A DNA stretch of 25,399 bases from an uncultured Flavobacteriales bacterium. Its GTDB lineage: Bacteria; Bacteroidota; Bacteroidia; Flavobacteriales; UBA1820. Positions within the stretch are counted from its first letter, which is position 1. Each line of letters begins with the position of its first letter. Positions 22,790-25,399 of this stretch are shown here, piece by piece. Made by a program: the position numbers and the translations under genes. The notes under the pieces were generated by a model. The model saw nothing but the letters and a program-made list of their open reading frames with translations. It was not told where the DNA came from and did not search any database. The stretch lies in assembly GCA_902478645.1 (NCBI GenBank), contig CABSLV010000024.1, forward strand, positions 1 through 25,399. Direction: 5' to 3'.

Positions 22790-24529
22790 TTACAAAGGCT
22801 GCGCTCCATCGAGGTCTTTCTTCTTGGTGTACTTGACGATAAGGCGGAGGTTTTCGCCATTGAGTACGGACATGTTGGGGGCTTTCTGCGCGGCTCCCAT
22901 CGGCAGGCGGAGCCCTACGCGCACCGGACCGCTGTTCTCCCCGTACACGGCGTCGATCAGGGTTCGGGTTACCCGCATGCGATACTTGCCGGGATTGTCA
23001 AATTCGGAGGAGGTCGAATTTTCGTTGATCACCCCGTTGAGTCCATAGATGGAACGCGGAGAATAATACCACTCACCTTCTTCTTCCGAGAAAGTGGCTT
23101 CGTCCGGGAGATAAAAATCGACTTTCTTGGTCGGAATGCCCGTTTCCGGATCCCAGAACACAAACTGGTCGGCATAGGGATAAACATACATCCACAATTC
23201 GGCCGCGGGGGTAATACCACTATAAGAATCGTCGTTTTTGGTCGTAAAGTCGATGTAGGCGTCGTTGATCGTCCAACCGTTCTCCCGGATCGTTTCAATG
23301 GTCTGTTGGTCGATCAGGTCAACTACGACCTCCGTTTGACCGAAAGGCAGGATGTAAAGATCCTTTTCTCCGTTGAGCGTATCGGGATTTTGGATCATTG
23401 CCTCGATACGCGGATCGAGCGTTACCTGGATGGAGTTGGCGGCTATCGCACCCGAATAGTCGCTCTGATAGAACACCAGATCCATCGTCATCTCGATAGA
23501 GGTGGCCGTGTGATAATATACGGTTACGGCACAGGTACGGCCTGTCAACCCCACTTCCTGCCCCATATTGAGCATCATGAAAGGCATCCGGACTCCTTCC
23601 GGAGACTTGAAGTAAAGCCCCTTGAAACGATCGACGAAAGATTCGTAAGTGATGATCTGGCCTTTGAACTCATCGAAAAGGCTCTGCCAATAATCCCGAT
23701 CGAGCTTGAGTTCCATGCGGGGATAGATCGAGTCCGCGTATTTATACGTGGTATCCAGGACGTTTCCTTCCTCGTCGTAGGTAAAGGAGGTATCCGTGAT
23801 TTCCGTAGTGGAAAAGAGCGTATCGAGTGTGATCTCGAAACTTTCTTTCTGAAGCAGTTCGGCCGTTTGCCATTTTTTGCCCAGAGGAATATAATTCTTG
23901 GCGGTCATCACCACTCCATCTTCCGTCACGGGCAACGGAATGTCCTCGGCCAAACGATAGATCTCAAACTGTACATTGTTATTTTTCAGGGGCACCCCAA
24001 AGAAGGTATAGCCGGAAGGATAAAGCCCTTTGTAGATACTCTCTCCCGTAGAGAAACCGGTGAACGCATCCGTTGCTGCGTCGCCCGAAAAATCCTGAAC
24101 CGGCGTATAGGAAACAAACATCTTGACCGAATCGACCACGATGTCCCCGAAGTTGGGCAAGGTAGAGCCTATCTGCAACTGAACGGCAAATCCTGCTTCC
24201 ACGCTGCATACCCCGGGATAGGAATAATTGCCCAACATGCAGAAGTTGTACCCTTTCTTGTTGTTGTTGACCGGGTCGCCGATCTGATACACAATATCGG
24301 CTTCCACGCGGGCCGAGAGCGTATCACGGACGGGGTCCGGCACTGTCCAGGCCTTGACGGGAAACGACGTTTCCCCGACCACCATATCCTCTCCGTTGAC
24401 GATATCGTTTCCCGTGCGGAATTCATCGTTCAAGCAGGAAGAAAGGGAAAGCAATGCCGCCACGACAAGAAAACGGCTGGCGATCATCTTGACCGACACA
24501 AAAAGATCCTTGCTTACAGATGTTTTCAT
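22790..24529 (-). CDS. DUF4270 family outer-surface lipoprotein
   Basis: This 579-residue protein has a type II signal with lipobox LSSC (Cys32), so it should be lipid-anchored. An alternative start at ATG 24487 would give an 18-residue signal, but ATG 24529 lies only 13 nt after the upstream stop and is kept. After Cys the protein is rich in beta-strand and aromatic patterns, with Asp-rich tracts (DDSYSGITPAAEL) and a long middle domain containing repeated DSIYPR/DSVK-type stretches. The overall pattern and the gene pairing match the Bacteroidota family DUF4270, whose role is not known. It would sit in the outer membrane, facing either side. The truncated GlgA-like gene is immediately upstream on the same strand, an arrangement I know from other Bacteroidales, often with panC further out. 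It ends at a clear terminator. Confidence 0.82.
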   Translation of the reverse strand: MKTSVSKDLFVSVKMIASRFLVVAALLSLSSCLNDEFRTGNDIVNGEDMVVGETSFPVKAWTVPDPVRDTLSARVEADIVYQIGDPVNNNKKGYNFCMLGNYSYPGVCSVEAGFAVQLQIGSTLPNFGDIVVDSVKMFVSYTPVQDFSGDAATDAFTGFSTGESIYKGLYPSGYTFFGVPLKNNNVQFEIYRLAEDIPLPVTEDGVVMTAKNYIPLGKKWQTAELLQKESFEITLDTLFSTTEITDTSFTYDEEGNVLDTTYKYADSIYPRMELKLDRDYWQSLFDEFKGQIITYESFVDRFKGLYFKSPEGVRMPFMMLNMGQEVGLTGRTCAVTVYYHTATSIEMTMDLVFYQSDYSGAIAANSIQVTLDPRIEAMIQNPDTLNGEKDLYILPFGQTEVVVDLIDQQTIETIRENGWTINDAYIDFTTKNDDSYSGITPAAELWMYVYPYADQFVFWDPETGIPTKKVDFYLPDEATFSEEEGEWYYSPRSIYGLNGVINENSTSSEFDNPGKYRMRVTRTLIDAVYGENSGPVRVGLRLPMGAAQKAPNMSVLNGENLRLIVKYTKKKDLDGAQPL

Positions 24530-24542
24530 CTATGAAAAAAGG

Positions 24543-25346
24543 TTATTCTTCGTTCAATATTCCGGCATACAGCCCCGCGTACTGGTCATACCCGGCCGGC
24601 TGCTCCTCCGGATCGATTAAGGACGGCAATTTACGACTTTTTACTATTTCCTCCACCCATTTCGCATTGGCCGGCGAATCGACCACCACCGCATCGGAGT
24701 ATTTAAGACAAGTTTTTGTTAAATTCTCATAGGTCGGATCGGCCAAAAGGGGTTCTTCTATGCTGTCGAAGGCGAGCTTCTCGCACAAATGCCCGCCGAG
24801 CGACCCCGAAAAACCTTCGCCGAACACCGAAGTTACCACCCGCGTATCGGCAAAAGCCGGATCGTCCTTGTACAAGGTTTTGATGTACAAAGGCAACATA
24901 AAACACAACGCCCCGTTCACATGGATGATATCCGGACTCCAGTTGAGTTTTTTGATCGTCTCCAACACGCCTTTGGCAAAGAATATGCCACGTTCGTCGC
25001 TGTCGAGGAACACCCCGCCCTGGGCCTTTTCCCGTTCATGGCCGCGGAAATACTCTTCGTTGTCGATAAAATACACCTGAAGCCTTTCCCGGGGCACCGA
25101 AGCAACCTTGATGATCAGCGGCTGATCGATATCATTGACCACCAGGTTCATCCCCGAAAGGCGGATCACCTCGTGCAACTGATGCCGGCGTTCGTTGATA
25201 TTGCCGTGACGCGGCATGAAAATACGCACCTCGCTCCCCGCTTCCTGCATCAGACGGGGAATCTCAAGCGATACGTCGGCTCTGCGGCTGGAAGGCATAT
25301 ACGGCACCAGTTCCGAAGAAACGTACAATATCCTCTTGTTTTTCAT
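24543..25346 (-). CDS. GlgA-like (GT5 N-terminal half) protein, probably not a functional glycogen synthase
   Basis: This 267-residue protein resembles the N-terminal Rossmann half of starch/glycogen synthases: KRILYVSSELVPYM at the start, LMQEAGSEVRIFMPRHGNIN, LQVYFIDNEEYF, and DIIHVNGALC. Real GT5 enzymes are about 480 residues with a second Rossmann domain, which is missing here; the frame ends in a normal stop with no trace of it downstream. Two family hallmarks are changed: the KTGGLADV ADP-glucose loop reads PSSRRADV, and the HDWH-type histidine block reads HVNGALC. So it is unlikely to elongate glycogen. It may be a regulatory or structural relative, conserved next to DUF4270. No clear -7 box was found upstream. 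The gene keeps a full open frame, arguing against simple decay. Confidence 0.75.
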   Translation of the reverse strand: MKNKRILYVSSELVPYMPSSRRADVSLEIPRLMQEAGSEVRIFMPRHGNINERRHQLHEVIRLSGMNLVVNDIDQPLIIKVASVPRERLQVYFIDNEEYFRGHEREKAQGGVFLDSDERGIFFAKGVLETIKKLNWSPDIIHVNGALCFMLPLYIKTLYKDDPAFADTRVVTSVFGEGFSGSLGGHLCEKLAFDSIEEPLLADPTYENLTKTCLKYSDAVVVDSPANAKWVEEIVKSRKLPSLIDPEEQPAGYDQYAGLYAGILNEE

Positions 25347-25399
25347 TATATTATTTTTAATAAAACTTTAACCCGAGCGCCGCGTGTCCTCCTGTTCCG

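Noticed and set aside
1..25399. CRISPR array, toxin-antitoxin pair, restriction or abortive-infection system
   Set aside because: No spaced repeats of CRISPR type and no genes with motifs of these systems were seen.

Overview
The window looks like a chromosomal segment of a fairly GC-rich member of the Bacteroidota, most likely Bacteroidales. The support is: several TAnnTTTG-type -7 promoter boxes, almost no Shine-Dalgarno sequences, a DUF4270 lipoprotein paired with a short GlgA-like protein, a CcdA-type DsbD with a C-terminal thioredoxin domain, and a GCGAGCGCAGCG/GAAAACGAAGTTTTC repeat of a kind I associate with Bacteroidales. Genus cannot be fixed from the sequence; an Alistipes-like organism is only a guess.

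Layout. (A) 1-2255: a clearly AT-rich stretch (by eye about 40% GC against roughly 58-60% elsewhere) with three plus-strand genes: a GT51 peptidoglycan transglycosylase cut by the window edge, a TIGR02594-like NlpC/P60-type cysteine peptidase, and a GT32 sugar transferase. It ends beside the 3' end of a minus-strand tRNA-Arg(CCU), so it looks like an island edge. (B) 2330-5522: a hairpin-rich repeat array leading into polA and a probable terminator. (C) 5528-6239: an orphan exported protein with its own promoter and a strong terminator. (D) 6254-7328: a two-gene Mu-like prophage remnant whose gpG-like gene is broken by two in-frame stops, followed by a well-delimited candidate small RNA (7361-7433). 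(E) 7583-13154: tilS, a pair of GCAA-tetraloop hairpins, dsbD, and a YgiQ-family radical SAM gene 7 nt after dsbD.

(F) 13449-18990: a complete tripartite RND efflux operon (adaptor, inner-membrane pump, TolC-type outer-membrane channel) with no regulator gene beside it. It ends at a 53-nt perfect palindrome that also terminates the convergent minus-strand genes. (G) 22719-19076, minus strand: an iron-sulfur L-cysteine desulfidase-like protein, a lipid kinase, an MscS channel and the CrcB/Fluc fluoride channel, closely spaced as one operon. (H) 25346-22790, minus strand: a truncated GlgA-like protein lacking the substrate-binding and histidine motifs, followed after 13 nt by a DUF4270 lipoprotein and a terminator.

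Most of the window is ordinary housekeeping and envelope physiology. The parts that deserve a second look are the candidate small RNA, the wall/sugar cassette by the tRNA, the decayed phage genes, the repeat array before polA, and the degenerate GlgA/DUF4270 pair.
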